64,000 bases of DNA. Origin: CAZIVP01 sp964542915. Lineage in GTDB: Bacteria > Calditrichota > Calditrichia > Calditrichales > Calditrichaceae. The stretch's first letter is position 1. Each line of letters opens with the position of its first letter. Made by a program: the position numbers and the translations under genes. The notes beneath the pieces are model-generated. The model was not told where the DNA came from. It did not search any database and saw only the letters and a list, made by a program, of their open reading frames with translations. Location of the stretch: NCBI GenBank assembly GCA_964542915.1, contig CAZIVP010000015.1:31225-95224 (forward strand). The letters run 5' to 3'. Of this stretch, positions 54,154 to 63,136 are shown piece by piece.

Positions 54154-55191
54154 ATGGATGCACACCACTGGTTACGGGAGGGTTGTTTGCGCACATTTCA
54201 ACAGGGCAGGCGTCTGTTGGCGCCGCTGCTGGGATACCCCGGATTACAAGTCTTAGACAAAACAATGGCGGAGGCACGGCAACATTATCAATGGCATTAT
54301 CGCGCCTTGCATCAGCTTATCAAGGATTATGCGCCGGATATCATCTTTCCGTTTATGGATTTATCGCTGGAAGCGGAAGCGCTGGGCCTGGAAACAGCCG
54401 CGCCTCCGGATGATGTTCCCACGGTTCCCGAAAAATCATACGGCAGAAAAAACATCCGAACACTCTCTCAAAAGAACATCCTGCTGAACCATCGGATTCA
54501 AAACCACCTGAGTACCATCGAAGCCCTGAAAGACAATCACGGCGACAATCTTCACATCGGCGGTTATCTCACCGGCCCTTACACCCTGGCCGGTTTGATT
54601 TTAGGCGCCGAAAATGCTGCCATGCAATCACTCTTAAATCCTTTCGAACTGCACGAAACCATACAGGCCGTGATGCCGGCGCTCTTTGCGTACGCGAACG
54701 CCCAGACCGAGGCCGGCGCCGATCTCATCATGATTCTGGAACCCAGCGCTGCATTACTCGGCCCCGAACCGTTCCGCCAATTTTCAGTGGCTTATCTCAA
54801 CAAATTAAGCAACCGCATTCAACAGAGCGGGGCGGCTTCCGTTGTGCATATCTGCGGCGATATTATGGCCATTTTCGATGCCATGCTCGAAATACGTTGT
54901 GAGGGCTTCAGCCTGGACGCTCCCCAGGCCGGCGTGCGCTGGGATAAAATATTAGAACAATGTCCGCAGGAATATGTGTTGTTCGGAAACGTCAGTCCCA
55001 CCGAGGTTTTACTGAGCGGTTCGCCGGAAAAAGTTGAAAACCACACGAAAGCGGCGCTCGAACAAACAGCCGGGCGACCCACCTTTATCCTGAGTTCGGG
55101 CTGCGACATTCCAAAAAACACGCCGCCGAAAAACATTGAGGCGTTCGTGCAAACGGGCAGACGTTATTACTGGAAAACCGAACCTGCATGA
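54154..55191 (+). CDS. UroD-fold methyltransferase (MtaA/MtbA-like) with zinc site
   Basis: 345 residues. The uroporphyrinogen decarboxylase fold has been adapted in MtaA/MtbA to move methyl groups from a corrinoid protein to a thiol. The zinc site of that group is present: H232-x-C234 (VHICGD) and C317 (SSGCDIP). Also MILEPSA near 193-199 and GNVSPTEVLLSGSPEKV near 278. The decarboxylase residues of true HemE are not obvious. It is likely the methylcobamide:thiol or thiol:corrinoid enzyme of this cluster. The start, ATG GAT at 54154, is 11 bases from AAAGGA. Confidence 0.87.
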   Translation: MDAHHWLREGCLRTFQQGRRLLAPLLGYPGLQVLDKTMAEARQHYQWHYRALHQLIKDYAPDIIFPFMDLSLEAEALGLETAAPPDDVPTVPEKSYGRKNIRTLSQKNILLNHRIQNHLSTIEALKDNHGDNLHIGGYLTGPYTLAGLILGAENAAMQSLLNPFELHETIQAVMPALFAYANAQTEAGADLIMILEPSAALLGPEPFRQFSVAYLNKLSNRIQQSGAASVVHICGDIMAIFDAMLEIRCEGFSLDAPQAGVRWDKILEQCPQEYVLFGNVSPTEVLLSGSPEKVENHTKAALEQTAGRPTFILSSGCDIPKNTPPKNIEAFVQTGRRYYWKTEPA

Positions 55192-55361
55192 TTGAACTGT
55201 AATCCGGCGTTTTTGCCATAATCGGAAATGATGGCGTTTTGGAGTAATGAAATGTTGAGATTCGCCAAAAAATGAATGACAGATACAGGTTTATAGAATA
55301 GGGCTTTCGCCTTTTTTCAGGCGACGGTTTGTTTTATCGATCAATGCAATGGAGAATTGGT

Positions 55362-56387
55362 ATGCGACCCGATATCAAGCAATTATTGAATGCGCTTACC
55401 CTGCAAAAAAGCGATTATGTGCCGGTGATGGAGCTGGGAATCCATCCCAAAATAAAAGAACAGTTCATTGGTCGTCCGTTACAGAGTATCAACGATGAAA
55501 TCGACTTTTGGCGCCGCGCCGGATATGACTATGTTAAACTCCAGCCCAGGGCCGATTTCAACCCGGATAAAATTGGTGTTGTAGCTGCCGATACGGTCAA
55601 ACTGGACGGAACACTCCATTACAACTGGGCATCCGAACAAAAAGGCGTGATCACTACCTTCGAAGAACTGGAGGCTTACCGTTTCCCGCAGCCGCAGGAT
55701 TTCGATTATTCCAACATCGAACAGGCCCGCGCTTTGCTGCCCGAGGGCATGGGCATTATCGCCCAGTACGGCGATATTTTCACCATGACCTGGGAAATGC
55801 TGGGTTTTGAAACGTTCTCGCTGGCGTTGTTTGAAAATCCCGAATTGATCCGGGCATTGAACAATCGTCTCGGCAAACTGGTGTTGAGCATGTTCGAATA
55901 TTTCGTCCAAAGCGACGCCGTCGACGCCATCTGGTATTCCGACGACATCGCCTTCAGCAACGGCTTACTGACCACGCCCGACGCCCTCCGCCGGTACATT
56001 TTCCCGTGGCTGAAACAAATAGGCGAACTGGCCCGCGCTTACGATAAACCGTTTATTTACCATACCGACGGCGTCCTGTGGAACGTGATGGATGATATCA
56101 TCGATTGCGGAGTAAACGCCCTGCATCCCATCGAACCGAAAGCGATGGCGCTCGAAGAAGTGAAAAAGCGTTACGGCGACAAACTTTGCCTGATCGGCCA
56201 TGTGGATGTGGACTTGTTGGCGCGCGGCACGCCGCAGCAGGTAAAAGAACAGGTTTACCGTAATGTTGAAATTGCCGGCAAAGGGGGCGGATACATCATC
56301 GGCTCAGGCAACAGTATTCCGGATTACGTGCGTTTGGAAAATTACGTCGCCATGTTAGAAGCCGCCCGTGAAATTTCGAATCCATAG
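55362..56387 (+). CDS. UroD-like protein, second type (no zinc site)
   Basis: 341 residues from the ATG at 55362 (GGAG upstream). UroD-type TIM barrel with the KLQPRADFNPDK block, YSDDIAFSNG (193-201), FIYHTDGVL (232-239) with H234, LIGHVDVDLLARGT (277-290) and GSGNSIPDYV (314-323). It has an HTDG motif where the zinc MtaA-type proteins have HxC, so it is not an MtaA. Such UroD-like proteins appear next to corrinoid proteins in many bacterial O-demethylation-type clusters, where they may be the substrate-demethylating partner. Function inferred from context only. Confidence 0.82.
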   Translation: MRPDIKQLLNALTLQKSDYVPVMELGIHPKIKEQFIGRPLQSINDEIDFWRRAGYDYVKLQPRADFNPDKIGVVAADTVKLDGTLHYNWASEQKGVITTFEELEAYRFPQPQDFDYSNIEQARALLPEGMGIIAQYGDIFTMTWEMLGFETFSLALFENPELIRALNNRLGKLVLSMFEYFVQSDAVDAIWYSDDIAFSNGLLTTPDALRRYIFPWLKQIGELARAYDKPFIYHTDGVLWNVMDDIIDCGVNALHPIEPKAMALEEVKKRYGDKLCLIGHVDVDLLARGTPQQVKEQVYRNVEIAGKGGGYIIGSGNSIPDYVRLENYVAMLEAAREISNP

Positions 56388-56395
56388 GAACGACC

Positions 56396-57547
56396 ATGTT
56401 TAAAAGCGGCAACGCCCGACTGGTTAAATCGCTGAATCAAAAACACATTCTAAACCTGGTGCGCATGCACGGCGCCATTACGGCGCGCAGCATCAGCAAT
56501 ATTACCGGACTGCAAATGTCCACAACGCTGTACACGCTGCGCCGTTTGCAAACCGACGGCTTCGTCATCGAAGGACAACGCGGCCGTTCCTCTTCGCGCG
56601 GCGGTAAACCACCGCGTTTATGGCAGATAAACGGCGACTACGGTATAGTATTGGGTGCGGAGCTTCTTTCAAAAGAGATGCGCACGGTTATTTTGGATTT
56701 CAGTACGCGGCAATTGCATCGGGAAAAGCGTCCGCTGCCGCCCCGACCGTCTCCGGAAAAACTGCTGGATTTCATCAAACAACAATTTCGCAGAACCTTG
56801 ACCGTACGGGAGCTCAAATGGAAAGATCTGCTCGGCGTCGGCCTGGCCATACCGGGACTGGTTGACGGCCCCGGCGGACTTATTCGATACGCGCACGCGT
56901 TCGGCTTTCGCGATTTTGCACTAAGCGCCGCCCTGGCAGAAAAACTGCGCGTAGCCGTGCGTATTGATAACGACGCCAACGCCGGCGCACTGGGCATGAA
57001 ATGGCTGGACGCCAACTTTCATAATCTACCCAATTTTCTTTTTATCAGTATCCAGCAGGATTTCAGTGGTATGGGCGTCGGTTTGATGATCGAACACCGA
57101 CTCTACCGCGGTGCTCATGGTTTTGCAGGCGAAACTGAAGATATTTTGCCGAGGTCTGCCTGGAAACGGTTGTTCGCAAAAGCCGTCGAACAATACGGAA
57201 ACCGCTGCCGACTCTGTCAATATCTGGAAAAACATCCCCGCAAAACGATAACGGTTAAGCTGGCGACAAGCCTTGCTGAGAAAGGCGACGCCGGCGCCCG
57301 TTTTCTTTTGTCGGAAATCAGCAAACGCATCGCCCGGAGGTTGCGTAAATTGGTTTATCTCTTTGATCCCATGGCGGTGGTTATCGGCGGCGATATTATC
57401 GAAGCCCGCTCTTTTATAACCGATGTGATCGAATCTGAGTTCGTAGGATTGGAAACCGCCAAACCCACTCTGTATTATTCTGCATTCGGGGCTTACACGG
57501 GCGCCATGGGCGCAGCCGGTTTGGTATTGAGCGAAATCTATACCTAA
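56396..57547 (+). CDS. ROK-family transcriptional regulator (NagC/XylR-like)
   Basis: 383 residues. N-terminal winged helix (LVKSLNQKHILNLVRMHGAITARSISNITGLQMSTTLYTLRRLQTDGFVIEG, about 10-62) followed by a sugar-kinase-like ROK domain: IVLGAELL, GVGLAIPGLVDGPGG, DNDANAGALG (about 190-199), HGFAGETED. Zinc ligands of the ROK signature are partly retained (CRLC near 261-264). It usually binds a sugar or amino-sugar. It is 8 bases downstream of the second UroD-like gene, so it probably controls the preceding methyl-transfer genes. This points to a sugar-derived or methylated sugar inducer. Confidence 0.9.
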   Translation: MFKSGNARLVKSLNQKHILNLVRMHGAITARSISNITGLQMSTTLYTLRRLQTDGFVIEGQRGRSSSRGGKPPRLWQINGDYGIVLGAELLSKEMRTVILDFSTRQLHREKRPLPPRPSPEKLLDFIKQQFRRTLTVRELKWKDLLGVGLAIPGLVDGPGGLIRYAHAFGFRDFALSAALAEKLRVAVRIDNDANAGALGMKWLDANFHNLPNFLFISIQQDFSGMGVGLMIEHRLYRGAHGFAGETEDILPRSAWKRLFAKAVEQYGNRCRLCQYLEKHPRKTITVKLATSLAEKGDAGARFLLSEISKRIARRLRKLVYLFDPMAVVIGGDIIEARSFITDVIESEFVGLETAKPTLYYSAFGAYTGAMGAAGLVLSEIYT

Positions 57548-57810
57548 TCGGATTCCAAAAATCTAAATTATCGAAAATGGGAATGGTAAATCGGGGAAAA
57601 ATCGGTAAAAAGTATGGAACGATCGAAGGAGTCGATTACCGGATGAACATACTCCTGAAAATAGATGCCCCCCGAGTAGTGCGTCAAGAGGATGTGCAAC
57701 TTAGCCCCTCACATTACCCCTACCATTACCGATAAGTTTCTATTGCACTCCGGCCTTTATCAAACAACCTATCCACAGAGCCATTCAAAATTGTTTTATT
57801 CGAATAGATT

Positions 57811-58197
57811 TCAGATTTGTATGCCCGAATAAAATTGACCCTTATTTAAATTTTCAGAATAGATCACCGAACAATTGACATTTCCGGCATTGCTAATAAT
57901 ACACACATCCCAAAATCCGGTTTGATAAGAATACAAAATTTCGAGCGCTCTGCGTATCCGGTCTGCGGTTTGGTTAATAAATTCTAACGATTCCAACCGT
58001 TTTATTTGCCTCAACACCACGCCATGCGCCTGAGTTAGTCCACATAAGCGTATTCCTGCAATGCCTGTAAAGAAATAACACCGTTTCTATTAAAGATTAA
58101 CTGCGTCCAACAATTTGATCGGCATTTGTTGTTTTTATGGCCCCTTTTTGTCATGTGCATCAAAAATAATATTCGTATCAATGAATATTTTTTCCAT
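57811..58197 (-). pseudogene. Decayed PIN-domain (VapC-type) toxin
   Basis: Reading from 58197: MEKIFIDTNIIFDAHDKKGP then TAA at 58137; the Asp of the FIDTN motif is the first catalytic acid of PIN nucleases. A second frame (58035-58130) gives FNRNGVISLQALQEYAYVD, the middle block, and the frame of 57811-58020 gives ALEILYSYQTGFWDVCIISNAGNVNCSVIYSENLNKGQ, the last block with the WD acid. Together they make one PIN protein split by two frameshifts, so it is inactive. Confidence 0.75.
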
Positions 58198-58317
58198 TCA
58201 TTTACTCTTCTCATAAATCTCTTCCCGATTGAACTCAAAGTTAGGTTCGGATTGGCCGGCGAAGGTAAAGGCGTTATATTTAAATTCTGTTGCAATGGAA
58301 TCGGCATGATGATGCAT
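58198..58317 (-). pseudogene. Antitoxin remnant next to the PIN toxin
   Basis: A 39-residue frame from an ATG at 58317 ends in FEFNREEIYEKSK, the usual tail of small VapB/Phd-type antitoxins, and its TGA abuts the toxin's ATG (stop 58198-58200, start 58197). The DNA-binding part is missing, so it is a fragment of the antitoxin gene of a toxin-antitoxin pair. Confidence 0.6.
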
Positions 58318-58322
58318 AGTAC

Positions 58323-58679
58323 TCAGGCCTGGATGGCCGCAAGCATGGAAAACAGCAACAGCAGGAGCGAAATCAATCCGTAAAATGACGCCAGCGGACG
58401 CGTCAGTTGAGGCACGCCCGAACGCCGGTCCGCAAAATGAATCTGTGAAACCGCGAACCAGATGCCTATGAGACTGAAGACAACCAGCAGATAATCCACA
58501 TAATCATAATGAATGAGGTACAAAAGCAGCAAAACAGGCGCCAGCGCAAAGTAGACGAACCAAATCAAGCGTTTCCAGCGACGCCGCCGTTTAAGGGTTA
58601 ACTTGTATTTGATTTGGGTTAACCAGGTAAAAATCAGCACATTGATCAGTATAACCAGGAAACCGCGTATGAACCACAT
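58323..58679 (-). CDS. Small membrane protein, unknown
   Basis: 118 residues with four hydrophobic segments (about 3-22, 40-58, 62-80 and 98-117), joined by a basic KLTLKRRRRWKR stretch at 28-39. No family recognised. It starts 13 bases after the AMP nucleosidase stop behind AAGGATGGG, so it is the second gene of that unit. Confidence 0.68.
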   Translation of the reverse strand: MWFIRGFLVILINVLIFTWLTQIKYKLTLKRRRRWKRLIWFVYFALAPVLLLLYLIHYDYVDYLLVVFSLIGIWFAVSQIHFADRRSGVPQLTRPLASFYGLISLLLLLFSMLAAIQA

Positions 58680-58692
58680 GCGCCCATCCTTT

Positions 58693-59466
58693 TCAATACC
58701 GGAAATGTTTGATCTGTTCGCCCTTTTCCTCGATCTCGGTCATAGCTTCGATACCGATTTTCAGGTGTAAATCCGTATATTTTTCCGTAACCGCCCGATC
58801 CGATTCTTCGGTTTTAATGCCTTCCGGCAACAGCGGCAAATCGCTGACCAGCAAAAGCGCGCCGCGGGCAATCTCATTGGCATGACCCACAATAAAAATC
58901 GTTGCCGTTTCCATATCGATTGCCAGCGTGGAAAGACTTTGCAGGTAATCTTTAAATTGTTCATCCCATTCCCAGAGCCGGCGATTGGTGGTATACACAA
59001 CGCCGGTTCGGTAGTCATGGCCATGCTCAATGATCTTATTGGAAATAAACTTATGCAGTTTAAACGAAGGCAGGGCCGGTACTTCCGATGGAAAATAATC
59101 CTTGCTTGTGCCTTCGCCGCGAATCGCGGCAATCGGTAACACAAAATGACCGATTTCCGTCGAGTTCTTCAATCCGCCGCACTTGCCCAGGAAAAGCACG
59201 GCTTTGGGCCGTCGGGCCACCAATAAATCCATGACTGTGGCGGCGTTGGCCGATCCCATCCCGAAATTAATGATCGAAAGACCTTCGGTATTCGTTGCCG
59301 TCTGCATCGGTTTGCCTTCGCCCCGGATGTCACAGTTAAACTGCTCGGCAAAGATATGCAAGTAATTGGCAAAATTAGTGATCAGAATATAATCGCCGAA
59401 TTCATCGATCCTTGTAGAGGTGTAACGGGGTAGCCAGTTGCGGGCAATATCTAATTTCGTTCGCAT
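58693..59466 (-). CDS. amn: AMP nucleosidase, short (Bacteroidota-type) form
   Basis: 257 residues. Nucleoside phosphorylase fold: SIINFGMGSANAATVMDLL near 65-83, FLGKCGGLKNSTEIGHFVLPIAAIRGEGTSKDY and LAIDMETATIFIVGHANEI near 190-210, whose Glu/Met contact the ribose. AMP nucleosidases split AMP to adenine and ribose 5-phosphate. This class lacks the large N-terminal domain of the E. coli enzyme, as in Bacteroidota and relatives. Followed by the small membrane protein. Confidence 0.9.
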   Translation of the reverse strand: MRTKLDIARNWLPRYTSTRIDEFGDYILITNFANYLHIFAEQFNCDIRGEGKPMQTATNTEGLSIINFGMGSANAATVMDLLVARRPKAVLFLGKCGGLKNSTEIGHFVLPIAAIRGEGTSKDYFPSEVPALPSFKLHKFISNKIIEHGHDYRTGVVYTTNRRLWEWDEQFKDYLQSLSTLAIDMETATIFIVGHANEIARGALLLVSDLPLLPEGIKTEESDRAVTEKYTDLHLKIGIEAMTEIEEKGEQIKHFRY

Positions 59467-59956
59467 GCGCAGCTCGTCTTTCGCTTAAAATTGGACCGGT
59501 TTTGTGTGCACTTCAGCGCCTTGTCTCTTAGAAAAATAATCACAGCATGCGCAAAGCCATTCTGAGAAGATGCCTTTTTCAATTGAATCGTTCACTATCC
59601 GTACCCTTCCTTTTGTAACCCAAACATGGCTCCAAGGCGACACGCCATAACATCAATTATTGATCTTTATCTTCCGGAGAGGCGCCCGGTGGTTAAAATA
59701 TCCAACACCGATTCGATCTTCATTCTTCCAAAATTCCGGTATTCCACCACTCCTCTATTCCAATCTTCCTTTGAGTCATTCGTCGACACTACGTTCAGGC
59801 ATCAAAGCAAAATAAGGAAAAGTTGCAGCGCTTTCAATGCCGCCTTTGTTTTCCGAACCGGTCGTTGTCATTTTTTATTTTCAGACAGGGTGTTTGTGCT
59901 TATCTTAATTGTACGGTTAATCAGAAAAACGCAATCGTACGGCGGGAGGTTAATAG
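59467..59956. other. Intergenic region with tandem repeat
   Basis: 490 bases without a supported gene; a 158-residue frame there has no protein-like pattern. It holds the 8-base-period tandem at 59714-59769 and the promoters of the divergent amn and phosphoesterase genes. Confidence 0.55.
59714..59769 (-). repeat. 8-base-period GGAATNNN degenerate tandem, seven units
   Basis: On the minus strand, seven 8-base units in register: GGAAGATT, GGAATAGA, GGAGTGGT, GGAATACC, GGAATTTT, GGAAGAAT, GAAGATCG. Related tandems occur at 5140-5171 and 33645-33676. All are intergenic. Confidence 0.75.
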
Positions 59957-61834
59957 ATGCCGAATTTAAAACACGTGTGTTATGTCTTTATTCTGATTTC
60001 ACTTATTGTATCAATCGACGCTCTATCCGGCAGAGAAAGCGATACCGATTTTCGATTTGCCGTTCTGAGCGATTTGCATGTCTCCGAAAACGACAGCAGT
60101 GAGGCGGACCTAAAAGCGGCCGTGGCCGATATCAATCAATTATCCGGCATCGATTTTGTGCTGGTCAGCGGAGACATCACCGAAGCCGATTTAGGCGACA
60201 ATCTCGTACGCGCAAAACATGCACTGGATAAGCTCCGGGTCCCTTATTACATCATCCCGGGCAATCATGATACCAAATGGACCGATTCCGCGGGACGGCG
60301 TTTTCTGCAACTGTGGGGAAAAGACACTTTTACGTTCACGTTCGGGAATTACCGTTTCATCGGCTTCCATCAGGGTCCTGAAGTGCGCATGGCCGAAGGC
60401 TTCATTGCACCGCAGCATTTACACTGGTTGGATTCGTTGTTAACCGCCCTGCCCGATCCGCAGCAGCCGCTTATCTTCGTTACCCATTACGGCGCTGATC
60501 AAAGTGTAGCCAATATCCGGCGTTTTTTCGAAATCATCGATGGTTACAACGTGACCCTGCTCATCCACGGTCACGGCCATAGCAACCGTGTTTCCGACTA
60601 CAACGGGATTCCCGGCGTGATGGTGCGTTCTACCCTGCGCGCAGGCCGGGAAACCGGAGGTTATAACATCGTCACCGTGCGGAATGACAGCATCTATTTT
60701 CGTGAACGGCTGACCGCGCAGACAAGCGAACCGGTTTGGTACAAACAGAGCTTGCGGCAACCGACGTTTACATATACGCCACCGGAGACAAACGAGCAAG
60801 ATTCCATCAATCAACACTACCCCGCTGTAAAACGACGCTGGCTGTTTGACTGCGGCAATCTGATGGCGGCCGCTCCGGTCATTGACGATGAGCGAATTTT
60901 TATTGGAGACGCGGGCGGACGCATGCATGCGCTGTATCTCGAGTCGGGCGAACTTATCTGGCAATATCAAAGCGACGGGCGCATTTATGCCACGGCCGCT
61001 GCTGCTAATGGCCGGGTGGTATTCACCTCCGCGGACAGTAACATCTATTGCCTGAACGCCGAAAACGGCAAACCGATCTGGAATGTGAAGACCGGCGCTC
61101 CCAATCTGGCCGTACCGCTGATCGATAACGGCACGGTTTATGTCGGCGGCAGCGACGGACGTTTCCGGGCGCTTGACCTGCAGACCGGGCGCAAACGATG
61201 GCTTTATGACGGCATCAACGGTTATATCGAGAGCAAACCGCTCCTTTACGACGATAACGTGTATATTACCGCCTGGGACGAACACCTGTACGCCTTTGAT
61301 CAAACAAATGGATCTTTGGTCTGGAAATGGAACGCAGGAAGGCCGGGCCTGTTGTATTCCCCTGCGGCCTGCTGGCCGGCGGCCGCCAATGGCGCCATTT
61401 TTATAGTTGCGCCCGACCGGGTGATGAGCGCCATCGATGCCGAAACCGGCCAAACCCTTTGGCGATCGGATCGCTTCATGGTGCGGGAAAGCATCGGTTT
61501 ATCAGAGGACGGCAAACACGTCTATGCCCGTTGTATGCGCGATACGGTTATTGCGGTTGCCGCCGATCCGCAACAATACCGGCTGGAATGGGCCGCCGAT
61601 GCAGCATTTGATTATGATCTGGCGCCTTCCATGCCGGTGGAAAAAGACGGACGCCTGTTTGTGGCCGCCATGGACGGCTTGATCCTGGCTTTAAACCCGC
61701 ATAACGGAAGGGTCATCTGGCAACACAAATTCGAGGATAATCTGATACATACGCCTGCGGCCATCGATAACCATGCCGTAATCATCTCTAATATGAACGG
61801 CAAGGTGTTGCGTTTGGATGCGGAAGGTCTTTAG
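59957..61834 (+). CDS. Secreted metallophosphoesterase fused to PQQ-like beta-propeller
   Basis: 625 residues. Signal peptide 1-22. Calcineurin-like phosphoesterase (about 33-260) with D39-x-H41 (SDLH), GD72-73 (SGDITEAD), GNHD (102-105), FVTHYGAD and HGHGHSN, giving a full two-metal site. Then a PQQ-type propeller (about 290-620) with repeated W-Y/F-x5-G blocks (GELIWQYQSDG, GKPIWNVKTGAP, GRKRWLYDGI, GSLVWKWNAG). It probably acts on phosphoesters in the periplasm, with the propeller as substrate or wall docking. The start follows GGGAGG. Confidence 0.93.
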   Translation: MPNLKHVCYVFILISLIVSIDALSGRESDTDFRFAVLSDLHVSENDSSEADLKAAVADINQLSGIDFVLVSGDITEADLGDNLVRAKHALDKLRVPYYIIPGNHDTKWTDSAGRRFLQLWGKDTFTFTFGNYRFIGFHQGPEVRMAEGFIAPQHLHWLDSLLTALPDPQQPLIFVTHYGADQSVANIRRFFEIIDGYNVTLLIHGHGHSNRVSDYNGIPGVMVRSTLRAGRETGGYNIVTVRNDSIYFRERLTAQTSEPVWYKQSLRQPTFTYTPPETNEQDSINQHYPAVKRRWLFDCGNLMAAAPVIDDERIFIGDAGGRMHALYLESGELIWQYQSDGRIYATAAAANGRVVFTSADSNIYCLNAENGKPIWNVKTGAPNLAVPLIDNGTVYVGGSDGRFRALDLQTGRKRWLYDGINGYIESKPLLYDDNVYITAWDEHLYAFDQTNGSLVWKWNAGRPGLLYSPAACWPAAANGAIFIVAPDRVMSAIDAETGQTLWRSDRFMVRESIGLSEDGKHVYARCMRDTVIAVAADPQQYRLEWAADAAFDYDLAPSMPVEKDGRLFVAAMDGLILALNPHNGRVIWQHKFEDNLIHTPAAIDNHAVIISNMNGKVLRLDAEGL

Positions 61835-62322
61835 AGCCGAGCGGGTTGAGGCGGTTCGAAAAAAACCGATTAATGCACATTATGCGGCGGATAATTATAA
61901 TAGACTGCCATCGCGATGCAAAGGTTAACCATCCCTGACAAAATCCTGTTTGGTTCAGCGGGAATTGCTCCTAAAAATTGGGCTAACCAAATACTCATTT
62001 CTAATAACTCCAAAATTTTATCATTTAAATTTTTTGGCCAAAAACTATGTCATAACCAAAATAAAAAAACTTCAGGACTTTTAATAATGAATAATGCTAT
62101 GGATCTCCGATCGACTTTTTTCATTATCTTAAAATGACACGCCGATTGCATCAATACCACTTATCCATGGTCCTTTATCAATCATCAGAAAATAATTCCT
62201 GCATGCCCAATAAAAAAAAAGAGACTTCATAATGGCCATAGATGATAAGCTTATTAAAAAAGGCGGAGAAACGCTCCCCGCCTTTATCCTCAAAAGCATG
62301 GCATCCGTTTGTTGGTCTTGCC
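61835..62322. other. Intergenic region between convergent genes
   Basis: 488 bases, AT-rich from 61970 onward. A 73-residue frame at 61916-62137 has no support. It ends with a terminator for the minus-strand DJ-1/PfpI gene. Confidence 0.5.
62255..62286 (-). terminator. Intrinsic terminator after the DJ-1/PfpI gene
   Basis: Minus-strand stem AAAGGCGG / CCGCCTTT around a GGAGCGTTTCT loop, then a T run. Confidence 0.82.
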
Positions 62323-62901
62323 TCAAGATATTTTAGTACCTAAAACGTCCAGAAATTTAGCCAGCCATTCCGGATGCGCCGGCCAGGCCGGCGCCGTAAC
62401 CAGATTACCATCAACAACAGCTTTATGCACCGGAATATCCTGAAACTGGCCGCCGGCTGCGTTTACTTCCGGTCCCACGGCGGGATAAGCCGATACCTTT
62501 CTGCCTTTAACACCACCGGCGGCAGCCAGCAACTGAGCGCCATGACAAACAGACGCAATGGGTTTGTTAGCTTCAACAAAATGTTTGGTACAGGCAACCA
62601 CCTTGTCGTTTAAGCGGATGTATTCAGGCGCCCGTCCGCCGGGGATGACCAATGCATCATAGTCTTCAGGCTTTACCTCATCAAAATTTGCATTGAGTGT
62701 AAAATTATGTCCCGGTTTTTCACTATAGGTCTGATCACCTTCAAAATCATGAACCGCTGTCCGAACGGCATCGCCGGACTTTTTGCCCTGACACACGGCA
62801 TGAACGGTATGCCCTACCATTTGCAATGCCTGGAAGGGAACCATCACTTCATAATCTTCAACAAAATCCCCGACCAACATTAAAATTTTTTTTGCAGCCA
62901 T
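62323..62901 (-). CDS. DJ-1/PfpI-family protein
   Basis: 192 residues. Flavodoxin-like fold with the nucleophile elbow Cys119 in ASVCHGAQLL, His120 after it and the acid E15 in DFVEDYEV. Family members act as deglycases, proteases or chaperones in stress. The start at 62901 (second of two adjacent ATGs) is six bases from a strong AGGAGG. A terminator follows. Confidence 0.92.
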   Translation of the reverse strand: MAAKKILMLVGDFVEDYEVMVPFQALQMVGHTVHAVCQGKKSGDAVRTAVHDFEGDQTYSEKPGHNFTLNANFDEVKPEDYDALVIPGGRAPEYIRLNDKVVACTKHFVEANKPIASVCHGAQLLAAAGGVKGRKVSAYPAVGPEVNAAGGQFQDIPVHKAVVDGNLVTAPAWPAHPEWLAKFLDVLGTKIS

Positions 62902-63136
62902 CATTTGCCTCCTTAATTTTTTAAACATGACGTATTGCCATTTTGAAATTTACCATCATTGAGTCGCGATTGTCAAAACGGAATTGAATTTCTTTAAAAT
63001 TTGGAATTTTAGAATATGGCAGGAAATAGCCGATCAAATACCGGGACTCTTTAGTACATATATCTATATTCGTTTGCATTGCAAAATTTTAAAAACGTAT
63101 TGATAGATATTAAGAGATAAATTAGATATACAACAT

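Noticed and set aside
59626..60102. 158-residue plus-strand open frame before the phosphoesterase
   Set aside because: It runs over the tandem repeat and overlaps the true start; composition is not protein-like.
61916..62137. 73-residue plus-strand open frame
   Set aside because: AT-rich, no ribosome site, no family match; not supported.
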